DNA from: Chryseobacterium ginsenosidimutans
GTDB lineage: Bacteria; Bacteroidota; Bacteroidia; Flavobacteriales; Weeksellaceae
Length of the DNA: 64,000 bases
Direction: 5' to 3'
Assembly (NCBI RefSeq): GCF_030823405.1
Contig: NZ_JAUSXC010000001.1
Span: 4,013,001 to 4,077,000, forward strand
Each line of letters begins with the position of its first letter. Position 1 is the first letter of the stretch. The notes beneath the pieces are model-generated. The model was not told the DNA's origin and did not search any database. It was given only the letters and a program-made list of their open reading frames with translations. Position numbers and translations under genes: made by a program. Below are positions 26,476 through 36,394 of the stretch, in pieces.

Positions 26476-28017
26476 TTATTTCTTAATCAATTTAGCATTA
26501 GCAGTTTTATCCGTATCAGTTTTAATGGTAATGAGATAAGCTCCCTGAATCAAAGCCTGTGTATTCATCTTCGTAACTTTGTTTTTAGTTTTTAGTGTTT
26601 GTAATTGTCGTCCTCCCATATCATACATCACAATATCAGCTTCCTTGAAGTCAAATCCAATTTCCACATACGCATAATCTGATACCGGATTCGGGTAAAT
26701 CTTGATATCCTGCTTTTCGATCAGTTGGTCAATCTGTTTGTCGCCCAGTTTCACAATTTTCCAGTTCTCTTTACCGAGTTCCTCAGCGCTGGTTCCGGCT
26801 AAAATGATTGAACCGTCACGGTTCAGTTTGATATCAGACAATCTTTCCTCTCTTTTTGAGGATTCTCCTTTTACATGTTTTCGCCACTGTTCACTGCCGT
26901 TTTGATCCAGATAAAGCATCCAAAAGGTTTCATCATCATTTTCAATTCTTCCTTCAGCCTGCGTGTAACCTCCCAGCAAAATACCTTTCGAAGATTTGTC
27001 ATCCGAAGCATGCAGAACACTCATTCCCATCAAGACATCCCTATTTTTGAAATTGTAGGATTTCTGCCAGATTTCTTCACCTCTTTCATCCAGTGAAATC
27101 AGCCAAAGATCCGTTCCTTCTTCAATGCCAACGGTTTTATTTCCCGATCTTTCCGATCTTGATTCTCCACCGATTAAATATCCCGTTGATGTTACAGAAA
27201 GTGTTCTTAAATGATCATCACCTTTTCCTCCAAAGTTCTTTTCCCATTCTACTTTTCCATCTTTACTGAGTTTAATGATCCAGTAATCGCCTTCGCCGAA
27301 GTTTTCGGTTTTCTTGGATCCTCCCAGATTGCTTCTTGAATACACTCCCAATAAAGCTCCGCCATCTTTGGTGGGAATCATTTTTTCCACTTCATCCAAG
27401 CCTTTTCCGCCTAAAACCAATTGTGATAATTCTTTTCCGTTTTTGTCCAGTCTTACAATCAAAACATCTTTGGAACCATAACCTTTTGCTGAGTTCTGGA
27501 CGTTTCCGGCAACAAAAAATCCGAAATCCGTCGTCTGAATAACCGCTCTGGCTTCTTCATCGGAAGCTGAACCAATGGTTTTCTGCCAAAGTTCATCCCC
27601 GAATTCGTTGATTCTTATTAGCCAGATATCTGAGCCTCCTTTTGATTCTTCTTTTTTATCCAGACCTTTTCCGGAATACGAGGATCCTGCAAGAAGAAAA
27701 CCTCCTTCCTGGGTATTCACTGTAGCCGATAAAAAATCATGATTTTTTCCTGAGAAATATTTTTCCCAGACCTCCTGTCCCTGTTGATTAAGCTTTACCA
27801 AATGGAAATCGTAGCCGTTGTTCTGCTTACTTTCCGCAGAGATTTTTTCTGACCGAATGGAACTTCCTGTAATTAAATACTGCTGATCAATAGTGGTGGT
27901 TACCTGCGAAAGAAAATCCTGGGTCGAGGATTTGATGTCTTTCTGCCATATCACTTCCTGGGCGTTGATACCCAGGATTGTGCATAAGAAAAATGCACCC
28001 GTATAGATTTTTTTCAT
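26476..28017 (-). CDS. T9SS type A sorting-domain protein, beta-propeller
   Basis: A 513-residue secreted protein. It has a signal peptide (MKKIYTGAFFLCTILGINAQ), then repeats of about 55 residues with the pattern GGFLLAGSS...DIWLIRINEFGDELWQKTIG that suggest a beta-propeller. A C-terminal T9SS type A domain follows (about 437-513, IKIYPNPVSDYAYVEI ... GAYLITIKTDTDKTANAKLI). It should be exported by the type IX system whose core (gldKLMN) lies at 37808-42565. It is first in the operon with the SpvB-like and RHS genes and may anchor or present them at the cell surface; that is inferred. Confidence 0.85.
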   Translation of the reverse strand: MKKIYTGAFFLCTILGINAQEVIWQKDIKSSTQDFLSQVTTTIDQQYLITGSSIRSEKISAESKQNNGYDFHLVKLNQQGQEVWEKYFSGKNHDFLSATVNTQEGGFLLAGSSYSGKGLDKKEESKGGSDIWLIRINEFGDELWQKTIGSASDEEARAVIQTTDFGFFVAGNVQNSAKGYGSKDVLIVRLDKNGKELSQLVLGGKGLDEVEKMIPTKDGGALLGVYSRSNLGGSKKTENFGEGDYWIIKLSKDGKVEWEKNFGGKGDDHLRTLSVTSTGYLIGGESRSERSGNKTVGIEEGTDLWLISLDERGEEIWQKSYNFKNRDVLMGMSVLHASDDKSSKGILLGGYTQAEGRIENDDETFWMLYLDQNGSEQWRKHVKGESSKREERLSDIKLNRDGSIILAGTSAEELGKENWKIVKLGDKQIDQLIEKQDIKIYPNPVSDYAYVEIGFDFKEADIVMYDMGGRQLQTLKTKNKVTKMNTQALIQGAYLITIKTDTDKTANAKLIKK

Positions 28018-28134
28018 TACTGTGTTATTTTGAGTTGTTAATTATTAATTTTTTAAACTTTGCAAAAGTACTTATTTCAAATCACGTTAAGAAGATTTAT
28101 AAATGAATTGAACGTGAATATTATCACTTTTTTG

Positions 28135-28179
28135 CAAAAATATATTTGCAAAGCGTCAAAACTCGTCGTGTTATTTTTT
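28135..28179 (-). promoter_or_regulatory. Promoter-like element of the RHS operon, shared with 13433-13477
   Basis: On the minus strand, TATTTTTG (28142-28135) matches TAnnTTTG. The 27-base element at 28179-28153 (complement GCGTCAAAACTCGTCGTGTT plus ATTTTTT) is 24/27 identical to the one upstream of the 12716-13411 gene. Both have exactly 14 bases between the TTTTG and the -7 box. It lies about 120 bases before the ATG at 28017. TACTTTTG at about 28072-28065 is a second candidate -7 element. Confidence 0.5.
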
Positions 28180-28444
28180 AATCAATTTTATGTATAAAGA
28201 AAAGGTATGTATTTAGTCATCATGTATTTTTAATTTCAAAAACTAATAATAACTCTTCAAGAACATTAACAATTATTTTCTGATTACCAGAAATATTATC
28301 AATTCTTTCCTTTCAAAGACTTCAGCATTAGCAACAACTCATCAGTGATTTTAATATTCCTAAACCTTATTCAACCGAATTATATTTTCCAGAATATTTT
28401 TGATTTTTATGCCTTTTAGTATTTAAAATTCCTGTTTTAAATCG

Positions 28445-28480
28445 AAAAGAGACTGTCCCTTTCGGGCAGCCTCTTTTCTT
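28445..28480 (-). terminator. Terminator of the RND efflux operon
   Basis: A hairpin AAAAGAGACTGTCC / GGGCAGCCTCTTTT (28445-28476) lies just after the stop of the outer-membrane factor at 28503. The rest of 28018-28502 has no gene. Confidence 0.7.
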
Positions 28481-28502
28481 TTAAAACATTAAGGATTTAC
28501 AA

Positions 28503-29945
28503 TTACTTCCAGCCTCCGCCTAAGCTCTTATAAATATCAACAACTGTACTCAGCTGTTTTTGTTTTGCTTCAACCAATTCCATTTTAGCATCCAAAGCAT
28601 CTCTTTGGTTCAGAAGAACCTCCAAATAATCTGCTCTTGAGTTTCGGAATAGCTGATTCGCAATATCGATAGATTGTTCCAAAGCCTTTGTTTCCTCGGA
28701 CTTCAGTTTGTAATACTGATCTATGTTTTTTACTTTAGACATTAAATTGGCAACATCTAAATATGCATTAAGAATCGTTTTGTCATATTCATACAAAGAC
28801 TGAATCTGTCTTGCATCCGCCGTTTGAAAATTTGCTTTTATAGCACTTTTATTAATAAGCGGTCCCGCCAATTCTCCTACCAAACTTGTCGCAATAGATT
28901 CCGGCAATTTCACTAAATAAGAAGGTTTAAAAGCTTCCAATCCTAATGTTGCAGAAATTTCCAGTGAAGGATAAAATTCTTTTCTTGCTGCTTCTACGTC
29001 TAGTTTTGTTGATTTTAATTCTAATTCTGCTTGTTTGATATCAGGACGGTTCGCCAATAACTGTGACGGAATTCCTGTGTACACCGTTTGCGGAATTGTT
29101 GTCATAAAATCATCTTTAGATCTTACAATCGCTTGCGGATAACGGCCACAAAGAGCATTAATCTGATTCTCTTTTTCGGTAATTTCCTGACGGATTGTAT
29201 ATTCTGACGCTTTTGATTTTGCCAATTCTGCTTCGAATTTTTTTACCGCCAATTCAGTCGCAGCAGCAGCTTCTTTCTGAATTTTTGATATTTCTAAAGC
29301 CTTTTGCTGAAGCTTTGTGTATTGCTGAATAATATCCAACTGATTATCCAGAGCCAGCAATTCATAATAATTATCTGCAACTTCTTCAATTAAGTTTGAA
29401 AGAACAAAATTCTTTCCTTCCACTGTCGAAAGGTAATGTGCAACTGCAGATTCTTTTTCTGTTCTTAATTTTTTCCAGATATCTACTTCCCAGTTTGCCA
29501 TTAATCCACCTTCAAAATTCCCAAGCGGATCCGGCATTTCTTTTCCAGATTCTATTTCTGTACTTGCATCACCCGCTCCTTCGCTTGTGTAGCGACCAAC
29601 CTTAGAAACTCCCGCTCCGATTCCTGCTGAAACAGTAGGAGTTAATCTTCCTTTTTTAGCTAAAACACCACTTTTTGCAATTTCAATTTCCTGCAAAGTG
29701 ATCATCAGTTCCTGATTGTTTTTTAAAGCCGTTTCAATTAAAGAAACCAAGTTCGGATCAGTGAAGAATTGTCTCCATGGCGTAGTTCCGCTATTGTTAT
29801 TTGCGTCGCCCTGTTCTTCCTGATTAAAATTCTGAGGCACATTTTCTTTCACCTCATCTTTTATAACGGTCGCCATCGGCGCCTTACAGCTTGCTAAGAC
29901 AAGCGATAAGGCAATGGCTGCTATATATTTATTATAAATCTTCAT
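28503..29945 (-). CDS. RND efflux outer-membrane factor (OprM/NodT family lipoprotein)
   Basis: A 480-residue TolC-like channel. The signal peptide ends in a lipobox (ALSLVLASC). The mature part shows the two OEP repeats with long coiled coils (LVSLIETALKNNQELMITLQEIEIAKSG; LANRPDIKQAELELKSTKLDVEAARKEFYPSL), both typical of the family. It forms the outer-membrane exit duct of a tripartite pump. The gene overlaps the 3' end of the permease gene by 14 bases and is the last of three in the adaptor-permease-channel operon. Substrates cannot be told from sequence. Confidence 0.93.
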   Translation of the reverse strand: MKIYNKYIAAIALSLVLASCKAPMATVIKDEVKENVPQNFNQEEQGDANNNSGTTPWRQFFTDPNLVSLIETALKNNQELMITLQEIEIAKSGVLAKKGRLTPTVSAGIGAGVSKVGRYTSEGAGDASTEIESGKEMPDPLGNFEGGLMANWEVDIWKKLRTEKESAVAHYLSTVEGKNFVLSNLIEEVADNYYELLALDNQLDIIQQYTKLQQKALEISKIQKEAAAATELAVKKFEAELAKSKASEYTIRQEITEKENQINALCGRYPQAIVRSKDDFMTTIPQTVYTGIPSQLLANRPDIKQAELELKSTKLDVEAARKEFYPSLEISATLGLEAFKPSYLVKLPESIATSLVGELAGPLINKSAIKANFQTADARQIQSLYEYDKTILNAYLDVANLMSKVKNIDQYYKLKSEETKALEQSIDIANQLFRNSRADYLEVLLNQRDALDAKMELVEAKQKQLSTVVDIYKSLGGGWK

Positions 29946-32900
29946 GTTTGTTATCGTGTTGATAAGGTTCTGTTTGTTCTGTTAAAGGATTTTCTTCTTC
30001 ATATTTGGCCAATTTCGACTTTTCAGCAATTGTTCCGAAGATGTAATACAATCCAGGAATAATCATTAATCCGAAAATAGTACCTATCAACATACCTCCT
30101 GCTGCAGCTGTACCAATTGTTCGGTTACCAATTGCTCCCGGTCCTGTCGCCATTACCAGCGGAATTAAACCTGCGATGAATGCAAATGATGTCATCAAAA
30201 TCGGACGGAAACGGATCGCTGCTCCTTCAATTGCAGCCTGTGCCACAGGAATTCCTTCTTCAGCCTTTTTCTGTACGGCAAATTCGACAATCAATACCGC
30301 ATTTTTACCCAACAAACCAATCAACATGACCATCGCCACCTGAGCATAAATGTTGTTTTCTAATCCTAATAATTTTAAGCATAAGAAAGCTCCGAAAATA
30401 CCCGTTGGCAACGATAAAATTACCGGTAACGGAAGAATGAAACTTTCATATTGCGCTGCAAGAATCAAATAAACGAAGCCTAAACACACTAAGAAGATAA
30501 ATACCGCTTCATTTCCACGGCTTACTTCATCTTTCGAAATACCTGCCCAGTCGATACCGAACCCTCTCGGAAGTGTTTTGTCGGCAACTTCCTGAATCGC
30601 TGCAATTGCCTGTCCAGAACTGTAACCCGGCGCCGGAGTTCCACTTACCTCGGCAGAATTATACATATTATGTCTCGTGATCTCCGATAAACCATATACT
30701 TTTTCCAAATGCATGAAATCTGAATACGGAACCATCTGATCTTTATCGTTTTTAACATATAATTTCAGCAAATCGGTTGGTAATGCTCTATATTGCGGTC
30801 CGGCCTGAACAATTACTTTATAAGGTCTGTCGAAACGGATGAAACTCGTCTCATAATTCGAACCAATCAATGTAGATAAATTATCCATTGCTTTTTCTAT
30901 TGTCACTCCTTTTTGTTCGGCAAGATCGTTATCAATTTTCAGCATATATTGTGGGAAACTTGCGGAATAAAATGTAAACGCAGAACCTAATTCGGGACGT
31001 TTTTTCAATTCCTTCACAAAGTCATTGCTTACTTTTTCCATCTTCTGATAATCTCCACTTCCTGCTTTATCAAGCAAACGAAGTTCAAAACCACCTGCTG
31101 CACCATATCCAGGAATTGATGGCGGCTGGAAGAATTCTATATTCGCACCCGGAATATTTTTGGCTTTTTCTTCAAGTTTTTCAATAATTTCTGCCGCAGA
31201 TTCTTTACGTTCATCCCAACTTTTAAGGTTAATCAAACAAGTACCTGAGTTTGAACCTGTACCTTCCGTTAAGATTTCGTAACCCGCCAATGATGAAACG
31301 GACTGTACTCCATCAATACCTTCAGATTCTCTCAATAATTCTTTAGCAATCTGATTCGTTCTTTCTAAGGTAGAACCCGGAGGTGTCTGAATAATTGCAT
31401 AGATCATCCCCTGATCTTCAGCAGGAATAAATCCTGAAGGAAGTGAGTTGCTTAAGAAGAATGTACATGCACAAAATGCTAACAATAACGGAAGTGTGAA
31501 TGTTTTCTTTTTAACCGTTTTATTCAACATTTTCTCGTATTTCCCAGCTCCTTTTGTAAATAAATTGTTGAATTTTTCTAAGAAAATAGTAATAGGAGTT
31601 CTTTTTTTAGCTTTTCCGTGATTATTCTTTAAAATTAAAGCACATAAAGCTGGTGTCAATGTCAATGCTACAACCCCTGAAAGGATAATTGCAGAAGCCA
31701 TTGTAATCGAGAACTGACGATAAAATACACCAACCGGACCAGACATAAATGCTATCGGAATAAATACGGATGCCATTACCAAAGTAATCGCGATAATCGC
31801 ACCGCTAATTTCATGCATTGCCTCTTCTGTTGCCTTTAACGGAGATAAATGTTTCTCTTCCATCTTGGCGTGAACTGCTTCAATTACAACAATCGCATCA
31901 TCGACGACGACCCCAATTGCCATTACCAAGGCAAAAAGCGAGATCATGTTTAACGTAATTCCAAAAGCGGACATGATCGCAAAAGTACCGATCAATGAAA
32001 CCGGAACCGCAATGGCAGGAATCAATGTTGAACGCCAGTCTCCCAAGAAAAGGAATACCACGATCGCCACCAAAATAAAGGCTTCAAATAAAGTATGAAT
32101 AACCTTCTCAATCGATGCATCCAGGAACCTTGAAACATCATAACTGATGTCATAATGCATTCCTTTCGGGAAGCTTGTTTTCTGCAGTTCCGCCATCAAA
32201 GTTTTTACATTTTTGATAACGTCACTAGCATTGGAACCGTAAGATTGTTTTACCGTAATCGCCGCAGAAGGTTTTCCATTTAATGTAGAATAAATATCAT
32301 ACATCGAGGAACCGAATTCGATATCTGCAACATCTTTTAACCTTACAAATTCTCCGTCTGTTTTAGCTTTAAGGATAATATTTCCGTAATCCTTTTCATT
32401 ATTAAAACGACCGGGATATTTTAAAATATATTCAAATGACTGAGATCTTTTACCAGAACTTTCCCCCGTTTTTCCCGGAGATGCTTCCAAACTCTGCTCA
32501 TTTAAAGCTTCCATTACTTCATCTGCTGAAATACTGTAGGCTGTTAATCTGTCAGGTTTAAGCCAAACACGCATCGCGTATTCTCTTGTTCCCAGGATAT
32601 CTGCGAAACCAACTCCGCTTACCCTTCTCAATTCAGACATCACGTTGATATCCGCATAGTTGAAAAGGAATTTCTGGTCAGCTTTCGGATCATCACTGTA
32701 CAAGTTAATATACATCAACATGTTAGGCTCTTCACGAGTAATTTTCACCCCTTCACGAACTACCAACGGCGGAAGTTTATTTACCACCGAAGAAACACGG
32801 TTTTGAACGTTAACAGCTGCTACGTTCGGGTCAGTTCCTAAGTCGAAAACTACCTGAATAGATGCTTCCCCGTCGTTTCCGGCATCGGAAGTCATATATT

Positions 32901-33126
32901 TCATTCCCGGAACACCATTTAAACCTCTTTCTAACGGAATAACCACGGATTTAATCAACAATTCGTTGTTAGCTCCCGGATATTCTGCGGTGATGTTCAC
33001 CTTGGGCGGTGAAATGGATGGGAATTGCGTAACCGGTAATTTTACCAGGGATAACACTCCCATAAATACGATAATCAATGAGATTACGATAGACAGAACA
33101 GGTCTGCGAATGAATTTCTTAAACAT
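29932..33126 (-). CDS. RND efflux permease, HAE1/AcrB family
   Basis: A 1064-residue inner-membrane pump of normal AcrB length with twelve predicted helices and two large periplasmic loops. Family landmarks are RRPVLSIVISLIIVFMG at the N-terminus and FPSISPPKVNITAEYPGA. The helix-4 proton-relay acidic pair lies in VVVDDAIVVIEAV, and GFIPAEDQGMIYAIIQTPPG marks the second half. It exports hydrophobic drugs or metabolites using proton motive force. Adaptor upstream (7 bases) and channel downstream complete the pump. Nothing is missing, so it is probably functional. Confidence 0.95.
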   Translation of the reverse strand: MFKKFIRRPVLSIVISLIIVFMGVLSLVKLPVTQFPSISPPKVNITAEYPGANNELLIKSVVIPLERGLNGVPGMKYMTSDAGNDGEASIQVVFDLGTDPNVAAVNVQNRVSSVVNKLPPLVVREGVKITREEPNMLMYINLYSDDPKADQKFLFNYADINVMSELRRVSGVGFADILGTREYAMRVWLKPDRLTAYSISADEVMEALNEQSLEASPGKTGESSGKRSQSFEYILKYPGRFNNEKDYGNIILKAKTDGEFVRLKDVADIEFGSSMYDIYSTLNGKPSAAITVKQSYGSNASDVIKNVKTLMAELQKTSFPKGMHYDISYDVSRFLDASIEKVIHTLFEAFILVAIVVFLFLGDWRSTLIPAIAVPVSLIGTFAIMSAFGITLNMISLFALVMAIGVVVDDAIVVIEAVHAKMEEKHLSPLKATEEAMHEISGAIIAITLVMASVFIPIAFMSGPVGVFYRQFSITMASAIILSGVVALTLTPALCALILKNNHGKAKKRTPITIFLEKFNNLFTKGAGKYEKMLNKTVKKKTFTLPLLLAFCACTFFLSNSLPSGFIPAEDQGMIYAIIQTPPGSTLERTNQIAKELLRESEGIDGVQSVSSLAGYEILTEGTGSNSGTCLINLKSWDERKESAAEIIEKLEEKAKNIPGANIEFFQPPSIPGYGAAGGFELRLLDKAGSGDYQKMEKVSNDFVKELKKRPELGSAFTFYSASFPQYMLKIDNDLAEQKGVTIEKAMDNLSTLIGSNYETSFIRFDRPYKVIVQAGPQYRALPTDLLKLYVKNDKDQMVPYSDFMHLEKVYGLSEITRHNMYNSAEVSGTPAPGYSSGQAIAAIQEVADKTLPRGFGIDWAGISKDEVSRGNEAVFIFLVCLGFVYLILAAQYESFILPLPVILSLPTGIFGAFLCLKLLGLENNIYAQVAMVMLIGLLGKNAVLIVEFAVQKKAEEGIPVAQAAIEGAAIRFRPILMTSFAFIAGLIPLVMATGPGAIGNRTIGTAAAGGMLIGTIFGLMIIPGLYYIFGTIAEKSKLAKYEEENPLTEQTEPYQHDNKHEDL

Positions 33127-33133
33127 ACTGCTT

Positions 33134-34216
33134 CTACTCTGCTTTTAATTTCAATGATTGAAGAACTTTTTTCGGATCCTGAGCTTTAGTCTGAATCTTC
33201 TGATCGTCTTTCACTTTCTGAACGCCTTCCAATAATATTTTGTCACCTGCTGAAATTCCGGAACTTACAACATAAACATCAGGAAGCTCATACGCTACTT
33301 TAATATTTTTAGATCTCGCTACTCCGTTTTTATCAACTACGAAAACATATTTCTGATCCTGGATTTCGTAGGTTGCTTTTTGAGGAATGATCATTGCATT
33401 TTTAAGAGGTAAAGTCATTCTTACTTTTCCTGTTTCTCCGTTTCTTAATAATTTGTTAGGATTCGGGAACTTAGCTCTGAATGCGATATTTCCTGTTTCG
33501 TTATCAAACTCTCCTTCAATGGTCTGAACTTCCCCTTTTTGTGGAAAAACATCTCCATTTGCCATTACCAATGCCACCTGATCGCTTCCTCTGTCGGCAG
33601 CGTGCATTTGATAATTCAGATATTCAGGTTCTGAAACGTTGAAGTACGTGTAAACATCATTATTATCCGATAAAGATGTCAACAAATCTCCTTCATCCAC
33701 CAAACTTCCTAGTTTCAAAGGCAACCTGTCGATAATCCCTGAAAATGGAGCTTTAATGTCTGTAAACGACAAGTGGATCTGAGCTAATTTTGCTTCTGCA
33801 TTGGCTGCATCCAATTTAGCTTTCGCCATGGATCTTTCGTTTTTAGAAACAATATTATTGCTGGCCAATGTACTCGCGTTTTTCAACTCAATCGTGGCTT
33901 GAGCGACCTCGGCTTGAGCTTTTAATAATTCCGCCTGATACAGTTTAGGCATAATTCGGAATAAAGTCTGCCCCTGATGTACAAACTGACCTTCATCCAC
34001 AAAGATCTTTTCCAAGAACCCTTTTTCCTGTGCGCGAACTTCAATGTTCTTTACAGACCTGATTTGGGCTACAAATTCTTTGTCAATCACCGTATCCATC
34101 ACAACCGGAGTTGTTACCGGATAAACTGATACTTCTTCTTTTTCTTCTTTTTTCTTGTTACAACTGAACAATAAAAGACTGCTTAGCGCAATGCTTGCGA
34201 CAACTCTCTTGATCAT
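33134..34216 (-). CDS. RND efflux periplasmic adaptor, lipoprotein
   Basis: A membrane fusion protein of 360 residues from ATG 34216 (MIKRVVASIALSSLLLFSC), chosen because it gives a clean lipoprotein signal; the frame is open back to 34303 but those residues have no signal character. The barrel-sandwich halves are visible: EVRAQEKGFLEKIFVDEGQFVHQGQTLF and FTDIKAPFSGIIDRLPLKLGSLVDEGD. An alpha-hairpin of about 65 residues lies between them. It links the permease to the outer-membrane factor. It is first in the three-gene operon; no regulator gene is adjacent. Confidence 0.93.
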   Translation of the reverse strand: MIKRVVASIALSSLLLFSCNKKKEEKEEVSVYPVTTPVVMDTVIDKEFVAQIRSVKNIEVRAQEKGFLEKIFVDEGQFVHQGQTLFRIMPKLYQAELLKAQAEVAQATIELKNASTLASNNIVSKNERSMAKAKLDAANAEAKLAQIHLSFTDIKAPFSGIIDRLPLKLGSLVDEGDLLTSLSDNNDVYTYFNVSEPEYLNYQMHAADRGSDQVALVMANGDVFPQKGEVQTIEGEFDNETGNIAFRAKFPNPNKLLRNGETGKVRMTLPLKNAMIIPQKATYEIQDQKYVFVVDKNGVARSKNIKVAYELPDVYVVSSGISAGDKILLEGVQKVKDDQKIQTKAQDPKKVLQSLKLKAE

Positions 34217-34359
34217 AATTCTGGAGTTTATATAAATCGTTAATGTTTTAAAATGAAAATGGTAATGAGAGAAATAGGCGATGTAGTGATTACCAACAAA
34301 CACAACGCGTAATGCTTTCCGCCGAAAGGATCAGCAGAAAATAGATCGAAAAATGAAAT

Positions 34360-34752
34360 TTAAATTCTGATAGAACGAATCAGAATGAATCTTTTTACAG
34401 AAGAAAATTCTGATAAAAAGCCGTGAATAGTCGGCTTTAATCTTTTAAAGCTTTTTAAACCAAAAACATAAATCAACGTGAAAACACTGGCAAAAGCAAC
34501 AATTGCTTCCAATGTATCCGAAAACTGAAAATCATCTTCTGCAAATTCCAGAGAATAGGCATTTCCTGAATCGTCCGGAGCCTGCTGAATAGTCAGTTTT
34601 TCGTAGGTTTGATTTAAGCGGTTTGCTCTTTTTGGTAAATTGTGAGACGTATGACTGTTGTAGTCATTTTTCAATGTTTTGACATTGATCTTACTTTCCA
34701 CTACGAAAAGCAGAAAAAGGAATGTCAAAAAATATGTGATATACGTTCTCAT
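34360..34752 (-). CDS. Unknown small membrane protein
   Basis: About 130 residues from ATG 34752 (MRTYITYFLTFLFLLFVVES), preferred over the earlier start at 34827 because a good promoter (34763-34795) lies between them. It has an N-terminal signal or membrane helix, a polar middle, and a second hydrophobic stretch (TLEAIVAFASVFTLIYVFGL). The C-terminus is basic. Family unknown. It lies 143 bases upstream of the RND adaptor in the same direction, and could be co-transcribed with it. Confidence 0.6.
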   Translation of the reverse strand: MRTYITYFLTFLFLLFVVESKINVKTLKNDYNSHTSHNLPKRANRLNQTYEKLTIQQAPDDSGNAYSLEFAEDDFQFSDTLEAIVAFASVFTLIYVFGLKSFKRLKPTIHGFLSEFSSVKRFILIRSIRI

Positions 34753-34762
34753 TTTGTAGCTG

Positions 34763-34795
34763 CAAATGTAAGTCTTAGTTTGAATACATTTCAAA
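34763..34795 (-). promoter_or_regulatory. Bacteroidetes-type promoter
   Basis: On the minus strand, TTTG (34795-34792), a 21-base spacer and TACATTTG (34770-34763) match the TTTG-N19-21-TAnnTTTG consensus. The ATG at 34752 lies 10 bases further on, giving a very short leader. Confidence 0.7.
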
Positions 34796-34827
34796 ACATT
34801 TTTATGATTAATGACATATATTAACAA

Positions 34828-35411
34828 TATTTAACGCTCCTTTAAATAAGCTGAAACCCTTTCTATTTTAGTATTTCTAATACAAAAAAAAGGGCTTATA
34901 AAATTGATTTAAAATATATTATAAAAATTAAAAATATTTTGTAGTTCTCTTTATCTACAATTTAATTAAGATAAAAGCATCGAAAAACCATAGCTCAACG
35001 TTAACTAATCATAAATAACATCTCTTTATTAAAAATACTCCATCTAAAAGTAATTATCGTTAATCATTGATCTCAATATGACAATACTTTTTAATTTTAC
35101 AACAATAAATTATTTTTGAATTGGTTAAAAATCTAAGCGATAATAACAAACATAAGTCAATAAATAAAACATTTGTTTAAATTAAAACGATGATCGTCAC
35201 TGATTTATTTTTAACAATACTTAAAATATATCTGCATATTATTTGAAATCTTTTGAAAACATTTTGATTAATACTATATTTATATCTTTTTCAGTTAAAA
35301 TTAAACCGTACTAATATATAATTAATTTATAAAAAATTAACACATTATTATCAATAAAAGTAGTATATTTATACAAAATTAACACCATCCTATATCAAAT
35401 GAAACACATAA
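34828..35411. other. Gene-free AT-rich stretch
   Basis: No reading frame of note on either strand. Extremely AT-rich, with several near-matches to TAnnTTTG (TATATTTA at about 35277 and 35373) that could serve the lipoprotein gene at 35427. No hairpin terminator or RNA gene was recognised. Confidence 0.5.
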
Positions 35412-35426
35412 ATGTCACTTATTATT

Positions 35427-35834
35427 ATGAAAAAAATTTTACGGGTTATTGCCATAGCCATTTTATCTATTTTTACAATAACAGCATGTAAACATCAGGC
35501 TAAAGATGAAGAAGTTAACTTAAAAAATGTAGCAGAACTTCAAAAAACTGATCCGGATGAGATAACGAAAGATATTTATACCGATGAATATGGTGATCAG
35601 TTGGAAGTAACTGTTAATGAAACTCAAAATACAGCAGTTGTGCGTTTGGACGGTAAATCTTATGATCTGAAAAAGAAAGAAGATCTCCCAGAATATACAG
35701 CCGGAGATTCAGAATATCAGTTTTCTGACATTAGAGGAGAAGTCACTTTTTTGAAAAAAGACTATAATATGGTTTTGTTTCATCATAAAAAAAATAAAAT
35801 ATCTTCACCGAATACCAAAATGGCTTCTTACTAA
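35427..35834 (+). CDS. Small lipoprotein, MliC-like
   Basis: About 135 residues from ATG 35427 (MKKILRVIAIAILSIFTITAC); an earlier ATG at 35412 only adds MSLII. A lipobox (ITAC) predicts a lipoprotein. The C-terminal domain (YTDEYGDQLEVTVNETQNTA VVRLDGKSYDLKK... FLKKDYNMVLFHHKK) resembles the beta-barrel of MliC-type c-lysozyme inhibitors, though the cysteines of that family are absent. It is followed by a second small lipoprotein gene 25 bases on, so the two may form a stress operon. MliC assignment is tentative. Confidence 0.65.
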   Translation: MKKILRVIAIAILSIFTITACKHQAKDEEVNLKNVAELQKTDPDEITKDIYTDEYGDQLEVTVNETQNTAVVRLDGKSYDLKKKEDLPEYTAGDSEYQFSDIRGEVTFLKKDYNMVLFHHKKNKISSPNTKMASY

Positions 35835-35859
35835 TTAGACAATGATTTTTTTCAAATAA

Positions 35860-36306
35860 ATGAAAACTATGAAAAAACAACTTATATATTTTTGGTCGTT
35901 ACTAACTTTAATTTTGGTCGTTTCATGTATAAATAAGCCAGCTTCAAGTGAAACCTCAAATAGTATAACCGGAAAAACCTGGAAATTAACTGAAATAAAT
36001 GGTCAGCCGATAAAACTTAAAAACCCAAAAGCCAATCCGTATTTCACCCTCAATATATCTGATATGAGGTATCAAGGAAATGGAGGTTGTAATGGTGTTG
36101 GCGGAACTTTTGAAATAAAACAAGACGTAATGCGTATTAAATTTAACCAGGGAATGTCTACCATGATTGCCTGCGACGATCTGGAAACAGAACAAGCTTT
36201 TACAAAAGCTCTTCTTGCAGCAGATAATTATTCTTTAAATGGTAATATTCTGACTCTTAACAAAGCAAGAATGGCTCCTTTGGCAAAATTTGTTTTAGAA
36301 AAGTAA
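35860..36306 (+). CDS. META domain lipoprotein (HslJ-like)
   Basis: A 148-residue lipoprotein (lipobox LVVSC; start at 35860 or the in-frame ATG three codons later). The mature part is one META domain: KTWKLTEINGQPIKL, then MRYQGNGGCNGVGGTFEI with the family's conserved G-x-x-GCN, and MSTMIACDDLETEQAFTKAL with the usual M-T-x-x-AC followed by E-x-x-F. META/HslJ proteins are linked to heat or antibiotic stress in other bacteria. A strong terminator follows. Confidence 0.9.
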   Translation: MKTMKKQLIYFWSLLTLILVVSCINKPASSETSNSITGKTWKLTEINGQPIKLKNPKANPYFTLNISDMRYQGNGGCNGVGGTFEIKQDVMRIKFNQGMSTMIACDDLETEQAFTKALLAADNYSLNGNILTLNKARMAPLAKFVLEK

Positions 36307-36325
36307 TAAACACATCATCATAAAT

Positions 36326-36361
36326 GAGAACACTTTCATCTCCGGAGAGTGTTCTTTTTTT
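36326..36361 (+). terminator. Terminator of the META lipoprotein gene
   Basis: GAACACT (36328-36334) pairs with AGTGTTC (36348-36354), followed by seven T. Confidence 0.88.
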
Positions 36362-36394
36362 GTGTCAAAATTCTAATTTGATATTAAAATAAAA

